A stretch of DNA of 64,000 nucleotides from positions 1 through 64,000 of the forward strand of contig JAUWKI010000003.1 in assembly GCA_030614255.1 (NCBI GenBank), written 5' to 3'. The notes below the pieces were generated by a model. It was not told the DNA's origin. It saw only the letters and a program-made list of their open reading frames with translations, and ran no database searches. Both the position numbers and the translations under genes were made by a program. The stretch comes from Actinomycetes bacterium. Its GTDB lineage: Bacteria; Actinomycetota; Aquicultoria; UBA3085; Oleimmundimicrobiaceae. Shown one piece after another: positions 18,607 to 28,589 of this stretch; position 1 is the first letter of the stretch, and each line of letters opens with the position of its first letter.

Positions 18607-19288
18607 CTACCGTTTAACCATGAAGAAATTGCCGCCTGACATAAGGCCTCGCGAAAGGCTTTTTCGTTATGGTGCGAGTGGTCTCTCTGATGCCGAGTTA
18701 TTGGCAATTCTTCTTGGGACGGGAACCAAAAAGGAGACGGCTTTACAACTTAGCCAACTTGTTTTGAGCAAATTTGAAACTTTAAGCAATTTAGCATCTG
18801 CCAGTCCTGAAGAGTTAGTTGAAATTGATGGTATAGGAAGAGCCAAATCATCTCAAATCATGGCGGCTATCGAGCTTGGCAAAAGAGGAAATATCGCATT
18901 CAATGGAAAAAAGAATTTTATATCGAATCCTAGGGATGCGGTCAATTTATTTATGGCGGAAATGAAACATCTTGATAGAGAGTGTTTTAAGGCAGTGCTC
19001 TTAAATACCAAGAACCGGGTTTTGAAAATTGCGGAAATCTCAACCGGGAGTTTAAACTCTTCTATTGTTCATCCGCGAGAATTATATAAGATTGCGATAA
19101 AATGTAGTTCGGCCTCTCTGATAGTTGTCCATAATCATCCAAGCGGAGATCCTACGCCAAGCGAAGAGGATATTTCTTTGACTCAACGGCTGAGTGAATC
19201 GGGTAAGATTTTAGGAATAGAATTATTGGACCATATCATAATCGGTGATGGAGAGTATACTAGCTTCAAAGAAAAAGGATTAATTTAA
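18593..19288 (+). CDS. radC: RadC/JAB-domain protein
   Basis: This 231-aa member of the UPF0758 RadC family has an N-terminal helix-hairpin-helix region (ELVEIDGIGRAKSSQI) followed by a JAB1/MPN metalloprotease-like domain. The metal motif HNHPSGDPTPSEED is at about residues 180-193. The historical DNA-repair assignment is not supported experimentally in most species. The start at 18593 overlaps the upstream gene; an ATG at 18620 is also plausible. It lies directly upstream of the mre cluster, as in many bacteria. Confidence 0.92.
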   Translation: MSTSNYRLTMKKLPPDIRPRERLFRYGASGLSDAELLAILLGTGTKKETALQLSQLVLSKFETLSNLASASPEELVEIDGIGRAKSSQIMAAIELGKRGNIAFNGKKNFISNPRDAVNLFMAEMKHLDRECFKAVLLNTKNRVLKIAEISTGSLNSSIVHPRELYKIAIKCSSASLIVVHNHPSGDPTPSEEDISLTQRLSESGKILGIELLDHIIIGDGEYTSFKEKGLI

Positions 19289-19411
19289 AAGAAGGGGTTG
19301 CGACAAGGCGTTAAATATTATAATTTAACCTTTTGGTTTATTGTTTTGGCAAAATTTGTTAATATTTATTAATCTTAGTTAGTTTTTTATGTTTTTAGAA
19401 AGGATGATTTT

Positions 19412-20443
19412 GTGTTAGATTTTTTGATTGGTCCTTTTGGCAAAGATATGGCGGTGGATTTGGGAACCGCAACCACTCTTGTTCATGTGAAAGGCAAGGG
19501 CATCGTTTTAATGGAACCGTCTGTGGTCTCGGTTGAAAAACAGACGGGCAAGATTCTTGCCGTAGGGGCGGAGGCAAAGAGGATGTTGGGTAGAACACCC
19601 GGCAACATTGTTGCTATTCGACCGATGAGAGACGGAGTAATTGCGGATTTCGATGTAACGGAAAGCATGATTCGTTACTTTATTCAAAAAGTGCATAAAC
19701 GAAGATTCGCTGTTAAGCCACGGGTTGTTGTCTGTGTGCCATCCGGAGTAACGGAGGTTGAAAAGAGAGCGGTTTTCGAAGCAACAATTCAAGCGGGAGC
19801 AAGAGCCGCATACTTAATTGAGGAGCCGATGGCTGCAGCAATTGGTTCGGGTCTTCCAATTCAAGAACCAACCGGAAATATGATATGTGATATTGGGGGA
19901 GGAACTACGGAGGTTGCGGTAATATCGCTTGGTGGCATTGTATGTAGCGAATCAATTAGGGTTGGCGGAGATGAATTTGACGAAACCATTATCGCTCACG
20001 TAAAGAAAGAGTACAATGTGATGATTGGTGAGAGGACAGCGGAGGAGATAAAGATAGAGATAGGTTCGGCTTATCCTCTCGAAGAAGAAGAAGATGTGGA
20101 AGTTCGTGGCAGGGATCTTCTAACTGGCTTGCCAAGAAATATCACACTTTCCTCCGAAGAAATAAGAGTTGCCATCGAAGAGCCTCTGAACGCTGTTATT
20201 GCGGCAATAAAGATTACTTTGGAAAGAACACCACCCGAGCTTTCAAGTGATGTTATGGATAGGGGCCTCGTTCTCGCGGGAGGCGGTTCTCTTTTAAAAG
20301 GATTGGATGAAAGATTAAGACAAGAGACCGGGCTGCCGGTTTATCTTGCGGATGACCCCATAGCTTGTGTTGTGATAGGGTCCGGAAAAGCGCTAGAAGA
20401 AATAAGTGTACTTAAAAAAATACTCATTGGCGTGCAACGCTAA
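19412..20443 (+). CDS. mreB: Rod-shape determining actin homologue MreB
   Basis: MreB forms membrane-associated filaments that orient the elongasome. The 343-aa protein has the actin-fold phosphate loop [11 protein letters not shown] near residue 14, [14 protein letters not shown] around residue 157 and the adenosine motif [10 protein letters not shown] around 288. An amphipathic N-terminus (LDFLIGPFG) suits direct membrane binding. It starts at GTG behind AGAAAGGATG. It heads the cluster mreB-mreC-mreD-mrdA-rodA. Confidence 0.97.
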   Translation: MLDFLIGPFGKDMAVDLGTATTLVHVKGKGIVLMEPSVVSVEKQTGKILAVGAEAKRMLGRTPGNIVAIRPMRDGVIADFDVTESMIRYFIQKVHKRRFAVKPRVVVCVPSGVTEVEKRAVFEATIQAGARAAYLIEEPMAAAIGSGLPIQEPTGNMICDIGGGTTEVAVISLGGIVCSESIRVGGDEFDETIIAHVKKEYNVMIGERTAEEIKIEIGSAYPLEEEEDVEVRGRDLLTGLPRNITLSSEEIRVAIEEPLNAVIAAIKITLERTPPELSSDVMDRGLVLAGGGSLLKGLDERLRQETGLPVYLADDPIACVVIGSGKALEEISVLKKILIGVQR

Positions 20444-20482
20444 TGAGTATAAACATGTTAAAAAATTGAGAGGTGTCCCATT

Positions 20483-21337
20483 TTGCGATTTCGGAGGGGT
20501 AGTTTAAATAAGCTTACCCTCATTATTTTAATACTTGCAAGTATGTTGATTTTGACATTTTATCTCAGGGAAGCCAATGACGGAATCTTACATAAATCCC
20601 AAGTTTTGACCACGAACACTTTAGCATCTCTCCAATCGGGTGTATCAAAAGTAGCGTCTCCTTTTAATCATGCATGGGAATATGTAAATAACATTGGGCA
20701 CCTCAAAACAGAAAATGAAAGATTAAAAGACGAGGTGGTAAGCTTAAAACAGCAGATTATTACCATGCAGACCATGGAAAAAGAAAATGAGCGCTTACGT
20801 AAACTGGTTGGTTTCAAAGAAAAGACCCATTATTCCACTTTACCTGCAAGGGTTATAGGAAGATATTCAAGCAATTGGCAATTAATCCTGGTTATTGATA
20901 AAGGGTCTAAAGATGGAATTTCTAAGAACATGCCTGTTATGGTTGGGGAGGGTCTTGTTGGGCAGATAGTTAAGGTGTCATCTAGCGCTGCTCAAGTACA
21001 ATTGATAACCGATCGAAAAAGCGGAGTTGCCGCGCAATTAATAAATTCGGGGGAAACGGGGGTTGTAGAGGGTCAAGTAACCGGGGAATTGGTGATGAAT
21101 TACATCGCAAAGGATGTTGTTGTAAGCAAAAATGAACTCATCCTAACTTCTGGATTGGGCGGAGTCTTCCCAAAAGGGTTATTTATCGGAACTGTTTATG
21201 AGGTTAAAGAAACTCCCTACGGTTTATATAAAGATGTGCGCGTAAAGTCATATGTAAATTTCTCAGAGCTAGAAGAAGTTCTCATTATTACCGATGCTTT
21301 GCCCATTCTTCCTTTTTCACCTGAAGAAGGTGATTAA
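20483..21337 (+). CDS. mreC: Rod-shape determining protein MreC
   Basis: MreC is a bitopic protein that links MreB to the periplasmic synthases. It has 284 aa: a membrane helix at about residues 12-27, a coiled coil around residues 70-110, and two beta barrels with the typical DKGSKDGI and SGLGGVFPKGL segments. It starts at TTG with GAGAGGTG upstream. mreD follows after one base. Confidence 0.95.
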   Translation: MRFRRGSLNKLTLIILILASMLILTFYLREANDGILHKSQVLTTNTLASLQSGVSKVASPFNHAWEYVNNIGHLKTENERLKDEVVSLKQQIITMQTMEKENERLRKLVGFKEKTHYSTLPARVIGRYSSNWQLILVIDKGSKDGISKNMPVMVGEGLVGQIVKVSSSAAQVQLITDRKSGVAAQLINSGETGVVEGQVTGELVMNYIAKDVVVSKNELILTSGLGGVFPKGLFIGTVYEVKETPYGLYKDVRVKSYVNFSELEEVLIITDALPILPFSPEEGD

Positions 21338-21338
21338 T

Positions 21339-21881
21339 GTGCAGTCTTTCTTTGTACTGTTTTTAGCTATATCGATAGCTTTTTTAACCCAAACTACAAT
21401 TATACCCTATTTTGAGATTGGTGGAGTTCAGCCCGACTTAGTCCTGATTGTAATTACAATTTACGCTTTTATTGAGGGGCCCGTTTGGGGTTCATTGGCC
21501 GGATTCATGGGTGGATTATTGCAAGACTTAGTGACTATAAGAAATATGGGGCTTGGCTCTTTATCGAAGACCATCGTTGGATATTTTGCTGGTTTAGCAA
21601 AGAAAAATGTAGTTAGCGAAAACGTTTTTTTACCTATGGTTGTGGTGTTTTTGACTTCTTTGGTTGCTCAAATAATTTACATTTCATTCTCTTTTTTGGT
21701 GGGTGACACCATTGCTTTGCGAGAAGTTTTCTTTAGACTAATCGTTCCAAGCGCTATTTACGATAGTCTCTTGGCAGTACCTGTTTACCTGTTATTTTTG
21801 AAGATATTGGCTCGAAAAAAGGGTGCCTATTATTTGGAGGAAGAGCGAGTTTCCAAGAAGCGGGAAAATTTTATAAGATAG
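21339..21881 (+). CDS. mreD: Rod-shape determining protein MreD
   Basis: This 180-aa integral membrane protein has about five helices. It has the family features of an early QPDLVLIV segment and a GFMGGLLQDL segment. I chose the GTG at 21339, one base after the mreC stop, because GAAGAAGGTGA lies upstream at a proper distance. A longer frame starting inside mreC lacks a ribosome site. Confidence 0.9.
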   Translation: MQSFFVLFLAISIAFLTQTTIIPYFEIGGVQPDLVLIVITIYAFIEGPVWGSLAGFMGGLLQDLVTIRNMGLGSLSKTIVGYFAGLAKKNVVSENVFLPMVVVFLTSLVAQIIYISFSFLVGDTIALREVFFRLIVPSAIYDSLLAVPVYLLFLKILARKKGAYYLEEERVSKKRENFIR

Positions 21882-21890
21882 GAAGATTAA

Positions 21891-23750
21891 ATGGTAAGAC
21901 TCGATGATTCAACACAAAAGAGATTGGCTATCGCCGGAGCCGTAGTTACTATTGTGTTTAGCGTGCTCCTGGGTCGTCTTTGGACTCTTCAGATTATTGC
22001 CGGAGAAAAGTATACCAAAATGGCGGAGAGTAATAGGGTTAGGACCATTTCTCTCAGCACTTCTCGGGGAGTAATTTATGACAGAAACGGCGAGGTCTTA
22101 GTCGATAATCGTCCAAGTTTAGTTGTTGCAGTTACTCCTTCAGAAGTAGAGAACGAAGATGTATCGTTTAGGTTGGGCAAGCTTTTAGATATGACATCCG
22201 ATGAAATTAAGGAAAAGTTGGAAGATAAGGCCGTTGACCCGCTGAAATCAAGAAAGGTTAAATATGATATAGATGAAAATATTGCGGTTTATATTAAAGA
22301 ACACTCCGCTGATTTTTCAGGGGTGGAAATAAAAGTTGAATCGGTTAGGAATTACTCCGCGCCTACCACGGCGGCTCATGTTCTAGGTTATCTCGGGGAG
22401 ATATCTGGAGATGAACTTGAGCACAATAAAGATAGCGGATACGAGCTGGGGGATTTAATTGGAAAGAGTGGGATAGAGAAACAGTATGAAGAAATTCTTC
22501 GCGGTATAAAAGGTTTTCAGCAGTTAGAGGTTGATGCTTCCGGAAAGGTTGTTCGGATACTTGATGAAAACGAGTCTGTTGCGGGAAATAATCTTCAGCT
22601 AACCATCGATAGCAGTCTTCAGCAAGCCACCGAAAAATCTTTAGAGGAGGCAATTAAGGTGGCTCAAAGAGATGGCCATGAGGACGCTAATGCCGGAGCG
22701 GCGTTGGTGATGGATCCAAATACGGGTGAGATTCTGGCTATGGCGAGCTATCCCACATTTGACCCTTCGCTTTTTATCGGAGGGTTTTCTTCAAAACAAT
22801 GGGCCGACTTAAACGATAAGTCTTCGGGTTTTCCTCTCATTAATCGCACCATGATGTGCTCTTATGCACCAGGCTCAGTTTTTAAACCCGTTACTTATTT
22901 GGCGGGCTTAATGGAGGGGGTGGTCTCCTATAGAAGCACTTTTGATTGTGAGGGTAAATGGACCGGCATGGGAGAAAGCTGGCCTCGATATTGTTGGAAT
23001 AGAGCCGGGCATGGGCGAATGAATCTAAGCTCAGGAATGAGCAACTCTTGCAACATTGTTTTTTACGAAATCGGGTATAAATTATATAAGGCAGGGGGAG
23101 AGAAACTTCAAAAATGGGCTCACGAGTTTAATTTAGGTTTAAGAACGGGCGTTGATTTACCATCTGAGACCAAAGGAAGGGTTCCTGATAAAGCATGGAA
23201 GAAAAAATTTAATGAAGAGCATCCGGATTATCAAGCATGGGTACCCGGCGACACGGTTAATTTAGCCATGGGTCAAGGCGATTTGTTGACCTCACAACTT
23301 CAGATTGCAAATATTTACAGCGCTATAGCCAATGGTGGAACAGTTTGGAAGCCACATTTGGGAAAAAAAGTTTTAACGGCTGAAGGAGAAGAAATTCACG
23401 AGTTTAATAGGGAAAAAGTGTTAGATATTCCCGTTCCTGAAGATATTATTGAAAAATTACAAAGAGACTTGCGAAGAGTGGTTGTCGATGGGACGGCAAA
23501 GAGGGCTTTTGAAGGTTTTTCTCTAGAGGTAGCCGGGAAAACGGGAACTTCTCAGGTTAAAGGCAAGGATGATTTTGCATGGTTTGCTTGTTACGCACCG
23601 TTAGATAATCCGCGTTACGTCGTGGTTGTTTTAATTGAACAAGGTGGACACGGTGGCTCCGTTGCGGCTCCAGCGGCTCGACGAATATTGGCTGCTGCAT
23701 ATGATATTTCCTCAACTGGTTCGTTGAGTGTTCCGGATAAATCCAGGTAA
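21891..23750 (+). CDS. mrdA: Penicillin-binding protein 2, elongation-specific transpeptidase
   Basis: This class B PBP cross-links peptidoglycan during cell elongation, paired with RodA. It has 619 aa: a membrane helix at about residues 14-34, a dimerisation/pedestal region (RGVIYDRNGEVL), and a transpeptidase domain with SVFK (SxxK, in YAPGSVFKP), SNSCN (SxN) and KTGTS. ATG with AGGAAG upstream. rodA follows after nine bases. Confidence 0.96.
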   Translation: MVRLDDSTQKRLAIAGAVVTIVFSVLLGRLWTLQIIAGEKYTKMAESNRVRTISLSTSRGVIYDRNGEVLVDNRPSLVVAVTPSEVENEDVSFRLGKLLDMTSDEIKEKLEDKAVDPLKSRKVKYDIDENIAVYIKEHSADFSGVEIKVESVRNYSAPTTAAHVLGYLGEISGDELEHNKDSGYELGDLIGKSGIEKQYEEILRGIKGFQQLEVDASGKVVRILDENESVAGNNLQLTIDSSLQQATEKSLEEAIKVAQRDGHEDANAGAALVMDPNTGEILAMASYPTFDPSLFIGGFSSKQWADLNDKSSGFPLINRTMMCSYAPGSVFKPVTYLAGLMEGVVSYRSTFDCEGKWTGMGESWPRYCWNRAGHGRMNLSSGMSNSCNIVFYEIGYKLYKAGGEKLQKWAHEFNLGLRTGVDLPSETKGRVPDKAWKKKFNEEHPDYQAWVPGDTVNLAMGQGDLLTSQLQIANIYSAIANGGTVWKPHLGKKVLTAEGEEIHEFNREKVLDIPVPEDIIEKLQRDLRRVVVDGTAKRAFEGFSLEVAGKTGTSQVKGKDDFAWFACYAPLDNPRYVVVVLIEQGGHGGSVAAPAARRILAAAYDISSTGSLSVPDKSR

Positions 23751-23759
23751 GGTGATTTA

Positions 23760-24866
23760 GTGAAAAAGCGAGATTTTTTTGAATGGGTTAGGTTTATAGA
23801 TTTTAGTTTAATCGCAATAACAGCTTTACTGGTTGCGTATGGTAATCTGACGGTTTATAGTGCTACCTGCAGTTCGCAAACCGACCCATTTTTTTACTTA
23901 AGAAAACAGGTAATCTTTACTTTGCTAGGTATTTTGGTCGCGGCTGGAATAGTTCTTCTGAATTATAACTGGTTTAGACATTATATGATTCCATTTTATA
24001 TCGGTAACGCCGTTTTGCTGCTACTTGTGCTTTTTGTCGGGTTCACGACATATGGGGCTACCCGCTGGATATCGATAGGTTTTTTCAATCTCCAGCCCTC
24101 CGAACTAGCAAAGATAGTTCTAATCCTAACCTTAGCCGCGCTTTTGGCGGACAGAAAAGGGAATATCGACAAATTGTCTAAGTTGTTTATTATCTTTGCT
24201 TATGTGGGGCTGCCTTTGTTCTTAATCATTGCCCAGCCAGACTTGGGCACAGCCCTGGTTTTGGTGGCCATAATGCTGGGGATGTTATTAGTTTCTGGAC
24301 TGAAATGGCAACACGCTCTGTTAATTTTTGGTGTCGTTATTTTAGCTATTTTTCTTATTTTTCAATTCAACTTGTTAAGAGAGTACCAAATGAATAGATT
24401 GGTGGTATTTATTAATCCCAACGTTGATCCCACGGGGGCCGGTTACAATCTGTTACAATCTAAGATAGCAATAGGTTCAGGAGGTCTCTTTGGAACAGGG
24501 CTTTTTTCTGGAACCCAAACCGGTTTAAAGTTTTTGCCTGTGCGTCACGCAGACTTTGTGTTTTCAGTCGTTGGCGAAGAGCTAGGTTTTTTAGGCTCCT
24601 CTTTTCTTTTAGGTTTATATTTTCTTTTGATAACCAGGAGTCTGGCAATAGGAGCTTCGGCAGGAAATCTTTACGGCACATTGGTCGCCGTCGGGGTTTC
24701 ATCAATGTGGTTATTTCAGGTTTTGGTTAATATTGGCATGACGATGGGAATTATGCCAATAACCGGAATACCGCTTCCATTTTTTAGTTATGGGGGGAGC
24801 TCAATGCTGATAAACTTTGCCGGAGTTGGTCTTTTATTAAACATTTATGCTCGTAGATTTAAATAA
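23760..24866 (+). CDS. rodA: Peptidoglycan glycosyltransferase RodA
   Basis: RodA is a SEDS-family lipid II polymerase working with PBP2. The 368-aa polytopic protein has about ten helices. It has the conserved QPSELAK segment near residue 117, the catalytic-region segment AQPDLGTALV, and the FSVVGEELGFLG and PFFSYGGSSM motifs near the C-terminus. GTG start behind AAGGTGA. It is the last gene of the elongasome cluster. Confidence 0.96.
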   Translation: MKKRDFFEWVRFIDFSLIAITALLVAYGNLTVYSATCSSQTDPFFYLRKQVIFTLLGILVAAGIVLLNYNWFRHYMIPFYIGNAVLLLLVLFVGFTTYGATRWISIGFFNLQPSELAKIVLILTLAALLADRKGNIDKLSKLFIIFAYVGLPLFLIIAQPDLGTALVLVAIMLGMLLVSGLKWQHALLIFGVVILAIFLIFQFNLLREYQMNRLVVFINPNVDPTGAGYNLLQSKIAIGSGGLFGTGLFSGTQTGLKFLPVRHADFVFSVVGEELGFLGSSFLLGLYFLLITRSLAIGASAGNLYGTLVAVGVSSMWLFQVLVNIGMTMGIMPITGIPLPFFSYGGSSMLINFAGVGLLLNIYARRFK

Positions 24867-24878
24867 ACGGAGGAGACA

Positions 24879-25832
24879 ATGAGAAAAAGGAAATGGATAC
24901 CTCTCAAAACAAAAGTGATTTTAAAAGTATTAAAAGAGGTAAAAGGAGAATCTAATTTACCTATATTGGTTTTAGTTGTTGGAGAAGAGGGTGTAGGCAA
25001 AAAATCTATAATTGAAAAAATTGTTCCTGATTCTCGGAACAGAGTTGCGTCAGACGAGGTCTTCTCTGTTATTAACTTCAGTACAAAAAACGATTTGCCA
25101 AAACTTACTCCCAGGATAAATGAAGCGGATTTGGTCTTGGTAGTTGTAGATGCAACAAAGAAGATGAGCGATGGGATTATCGGCTTGTTAAAACATCTCA
25201 AGGAGAGCAAGGTGCCTTTTCTTCTGATTGTTAACAAGATTGATGTTTCAGAGGATCTGGGGATTCAACTTGAGCCCATGAGTAACTATCTCGAGCAGTT
25301 TCTTCCAAACGTCATTTTAACTTCGGTTTTAAAGGAAATAAACATAGGAGACAAGTTAATTCCGACGATAGTTCGTTGCTGTGAGAAAAAGAAGCTGTCT
25401 TTTGCGACTAGATTTCAGGCATTTAAGCTACCCGTTATAAAAGAGATTATAAAAACCACCGCTTTGCAAAATGCTGTTATTGCGGGTGTTTCTCTTTATC
25501 CCGGAGCCGATCTGCCCATACTTACTACAAATCAAATCAGAATGATATTGAAAATTGCCGCTGTGTATGACAGAGATATTAGTTTTTCAAGGGCAAAGGA
25601 GATAGTTATGGTTATAGGCGGGGGCTTTACCTTTAGAGCTATTGCCCGGGAGTTACTATCATTTTTACCCACGATAGGTTTTCTTATGAAAGCTGCGGTT
25701 GCTTACGGTGGAACGGTAGCAGTAGGGAGAACTGCTAATAAGTATTTCGAGAAAGGAATTAGCGATTTATCAGCCGAAGAAATAAGAGATATTATACTGG
25801 AAACGGCAAGGGAGTTGAAGGTTGTCCAGTGA
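24879..25832 (+). CDS. GTPase with DUF697 domain
   Basis: This 317-aa protein has an N-terminal Era/YcjF-like small GTPase domain and a C-terminal hydrophobic DUF697-type domain. The GTPase domain has the P-loop GEEGVGKKS at about residues 31-39 and NKID at about 120. The C-terminal domain spans about residues 180-310, with two hydrophobic hairpins that may sit in the membrane. The precise role is unknown; the neighbouring rod genes do not prove a cell-envelope function. It overlaps the next gene by four bases (GTGA). Confidence 0.75.
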   Translation: MRKRKWIPLKTKVILKVLKEVKGESNLPILVLVVGEEGVGKKSIIEKIVPDSRNRVASDEVFSVINFSTKNDLPKLTPRINEADLVLVVVDATKKMSDGIIGLLKHLKESKVPFLLIVNKIDVSEDLGIQLEPMSNYLEQFLPNVILTSVLKEINIGDKLIPTIVRCCEKKKLSFATRFQAFKLPVIKEIIKTTALQNAVIAGVSLYPGADLPILTTNQIRMILKIAAVYDRDISFSRAKEIVMVIGGGFTFRAIARELLSFLPTIGFLMKAAVAYGGTVAVGRTANKYFEKGISDLSAEEIRDIILETARELKVVQ

Positions 25833-27745
25833 AGAACCTTTATCCCGAAATTGAAAATATTTTACCCTCAATTGAGAAACCTGTTAGGTATATAAACAGT
25901 GAATGGAACACAAAAAGAAAACCCGTCCAACCGGATGATATAGTTTTTGCTCTGGCTTACCCCGATGTCTACGAGATAGGTATGTCTAATCTAGCTCTCT
26001 GTATCCTATATGAAATTTTAAATGAGCAAGATGGTGTTATCGCCGAACGTGTCTTCTCCCCTTGGGTAGATATGGAAGAAAGAATGCGGGAAGAGGACAT
26101 TCCTCTTTTTACTCTCGAGTCTTATTCTCCGGTCAACGAATGCGATATTTTTGGTTTTACACTTCAGTGCGAGATGACATACACGAATATTCTTAATATG
26201 CTAGATTTGGCCAAAATTCCCCTCTTGGCCAAAGACAGAAGAGATGACAATCCCTTAATTATAGGTGGGGGACCTTGTGTTTTTAACCCGGAGCCCTTGG
26301 CACCCTTTTTTGACTTATTTGCGTTGGGTGATGGGGAGAATTTAATACAAGAAGTTGCGGATGAATTTAAAAAGTTAAAGAAAAAAGGAGCCAAAAAACG
26401 GGAGATTTTGAAATCTTTGGCTAAAATACAGGGTATTTACGTACCATCTCTATACAAAATCGATCATTATCCATCAGGGATAATAAAGACGATAAATCGG
26501 ATTTCCAATGAGGTCCCAAAAACAGTTAAAAAGAGATTGATTGGTGATTTGGATATGGCAAAATTTCCGGTATATCCGATAGTTCCGTTTGCCAGGGTTA
26601 TACACGATCGGTGTTCTTTGGAAATTATGAGGGGTTGTACCAGGGGGTGCAGGTTTTGCCAGGCAGGGATGATTTATCGTCCTGCAAGAGAACGCTCCAT
26701 AAATAAACTTAAAAATTTATCCCAGAACATTTTAAAGAATACCGGATATGAGGAGATATCACTCGTCTCTCTTAGCAGTAGTGATTATAGCGAGATTGAA
26801 ACCTTAGTCTCTGATTTGATAAATCGATACGGGGGAGATGGTGTCGCAGTTTCTCTACCATCTTTGAGAATGGATGCATTTTCTATAAATCTTGCAGAAC
26901 AAATTCAGCGAGTTAGAAGAACAGGTCTTACATTTGCGCCAGAAGCCGGGACCCAACGGTTAAGAGATGTTATTAACAAAAACCTGACCGAAGAGGATAT
27001 ACTTTCGACGGCCAAATTGGCCTTTCAAAATGGATGGAGAAGACTCAAGTTCTACTTTATGGTTGGTTTGCCCACGGAGACTAGAGAGGATTTGCAGGGG
27101 ATAGTTGAACTGGTCAACAAAGTAGTCAGTTTAGGTTTAGATATCATTCCACCCAAAGAACGATGCAGACTTAAAATAAATATTAGTATCGCTTCATTCG
27201 TGCCAAAAGCTCATACTCCGTTTCAGTGGGTTGAACAAAATACACTGAACCAATTGTTGAAGAAGCAGGCTTTTTTGAAGAAACATTTGCGGGGAAGACA
27301 TATTTCTCTCAGTTGGCACGAGGCAAAACTTAGCATCATTGAGGGTGTTGTGGCAAGAGGCGATAGGCGTCTTGCCGGGGTAATCAAAAAAGCCTGGGAA
27401 TTGGGCTGTAAATTTGACGCATGGAGAGAGCACTTCGATTTTTCAAAGTGGGAGAAAGCTTTAAAAGAAGAGGGATTATCCATTGACTTCTACACATATC
27501 GTGAGCGTTCTTTAGACGAAAATTTGCCTTGGGAGCATATAAGTGTGGGCGTAACTAAAGCATATTTTCAATCTGAATACGAAAAAGCGCTTCGGCAAGA
27601 GAGAACCGATGATTGCCGATTTAGTTCCTGTAATAAATGTGGGGTTTGTGAAGTGGCAGATGCTTGCCCGCCTCCCCGCCTGCCTACGTCTATTATGCCG
27701 TTAGGCATTGGCGGGCAGGTGGTGGGGCTGATGGCAGATAGCTGA
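25829..27745 (+). CDS. TIGR03960-type B12-binding radical SAM protein
   Basis: This 638-aa protein has an N-terminal cobalamin-binding-like region and a radical SAM core with the CxxxCxxC motif in RGCTRGCRFCQAG (about residues 269-281). It belongs to the TIGR03960 family, which regularly neighbours or is fused to TIGR03936 (next gene) and precedes RNase E/G, rplU and rpmA, as here. The reaction is unknown; an RNA or ribosome-linked modification is plausible from context. The last 25 or so residues (from CPPPRLP) are encoded by a GC-rich palindromic repeat and are probably not ancestral. Confidence 0.88.
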   Translation: MKNLYPEIENILPSIEKPVRYINSEWNTKRKPVQPDDIVFALAYPDVYEIGMSNLALCILYEILNEQDGVIAERVFSPWVDMEERMREEDIPLFTLESYSPVNECDIFGFTLQCEMTYTNILNMLDLAKIPLLAKDRRDDNPLIIGGGPCVFNPEPLAPFFDLFALGDGENLIQEVADEFKKLKKKGAKKREILKSLAKIQGIYVPSLYKIDHYPSGIIKTINRISNEVPKTVKKRLIGDLDMAKFPVYPIVPFARVIHDRCSLEIMRGCTRGCRFCQAGMIYRPARERSINKLKNLSQNILKNTGYEEISLVSLSSSDYSEIETLVSDLINRYGGDGVAVSLPSLRMDAFSINLAEQIQRVRRTGLTFAPEAGTQRLRDVINKNLTEEDILSTAKLAFQNGWRRLKFYFMVGLPTETREDLQGIVELVNKVVSLGLDIIPPKERCRLKINISIASFVPKAHTPFQWVEQNTLNQLLKKQAFLKKHLRGRHISLSWHEAKLSIIEGVVARGDRRLAGVIKKAWELGCKFDAWREHFDFSKWEKALKEEGLSIDFYTYRERSLDENLPWEHISVGVTKAYFQSEYEKALRQERTDDCRFSSCNKCGVCEVADACPPPRLPTSIMPLGIGGQVVGLMADS

Positions 27746-27869
27746 TGGCTGATAGCTTATGGAATATAGAGTATGGAGTATGGCTGATAGTAGAAAGTGA
27801 GTGCAAAGATAAACAAACTCCCGACTAAGAGACTCCCGACTAAGAGACTCCCGACTGATGGGCTGAAGG
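27662..27869. repeat. Palindromic repeat plus GCTGATGGC word array
   Basis: A GC-rich palindrome with arms TGCCCGCC and GGCGGGCA lies over the 3' end of the radical SAM gene. It is followed by degenerate GCTGATGGC/GCTGATAGC words and three copies of GACTCCCGACTAAGA-type words. The same succession occurs after proA near 34.9 kb, so it is a compound dispersed repeat. Confidence 0.65.
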
Positions 27870-27881
27870 TTGGTGATTAAT

Positions 27882-28574
27882 ATGCATAGATTAAGAATAA
27901 AATATGGGAAAATGGGCAGACTTAAATTTATATCTCATCTTGACTTTATATGCGCAATTGAAAGATCTCTGAGAAGAGCAAGTTTTCCACTGGTTTTAAC
28001 AAAAGGATTTAATCCTAGAGTTAAAATGTCATATGGACCTCCGCTTTCGGTTGGGGTAAGTAGTGAATCTGAATATATGGACATATTTTTAAACAACCAT
28101 CTTTCCTTGAAGGAGGTCGTGGATCTACTAAACATGGTTTTGCCCGATGGCTTGTACATCTATCGAGCAAAATATGTCTTACTGGATGAGCCATCGATAA
28201 CAAAATTTGTAAATTTTGCCGAATATCAGATAGAGGTTGCCGTACCATCATTGGGTGTTAGCGATATTAAAGATCGAATCGAGGAACTGTTTTCCAAAAA
28301 GGAATTCAAGTTTGTAAAAAAGGGGAAAGAAAAAGTTTTACCGACAAAGCAGGCAGTTTCTCGCATTGAAATTAACTATTTTGAGTTGGGGAAGGCGACA
28401 ATCAACGTCTTATTATCCATCGGGGACCTGGGGAGCGTGCGGCCCGAAGCGTTAATGAAATCGCTTTTTTCTAGACCTGATTGTGACGAGGACTATGTAA
28501 TATTAAATATCCATCGCATTGGTTTGTATGCTAAAATCGGGGATGAATTTTATAGCCCCATTGATACGAGGTGA
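27882..28574 (+). CDS. TIGR03936 family (DUF2344) protein
   Basis: This 230-aa protein of the DUF2344/TIGR03936 family is the usual companion of the TIGR03960 radical SAM protein and in many genomes is fused to it. It begins RLRIKYGKMGRLKFISHLD, the signature N-terminus. The function is unknown. The ATG at 27882 is preferred because GGTGAT lies five bases upstream; the frame is open to a TTG at 27870. The repeat block between this gene and its partner has separated what is normally a tight pair. Confidence 0.85.
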   Translation: MHRLRIKYGKMGRLKFISHLDFICAIERSLRRASFPLVLTKGFNPRVKMSYGPPLSVGVSSESEYMDIFLNNHLSLKEVVDLLNMVLPDGLYIYRAKYVLLDEPSITKFVNFAEYQIEVAVPSLGVSDIKDRIEELFSKKEFKFVKKGKEKVLPTKQAVSRIEINYFELGKATINVLLSIGDLGSVRPEALMKSLFSRPDCDEDYVILNIHRIGLYAKIGDEFYSPIDTR

Positions 28575-28589
28575 AATAAGGGAATTACA

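Noticed and set aside
27745-27869. Possible CRISPR-like array (GACTCCCGACTAAGA words)
   Set aside because: Repeats are contiguous, short and degenerate, with no unique spacers of constant length and no cas genes nearby.
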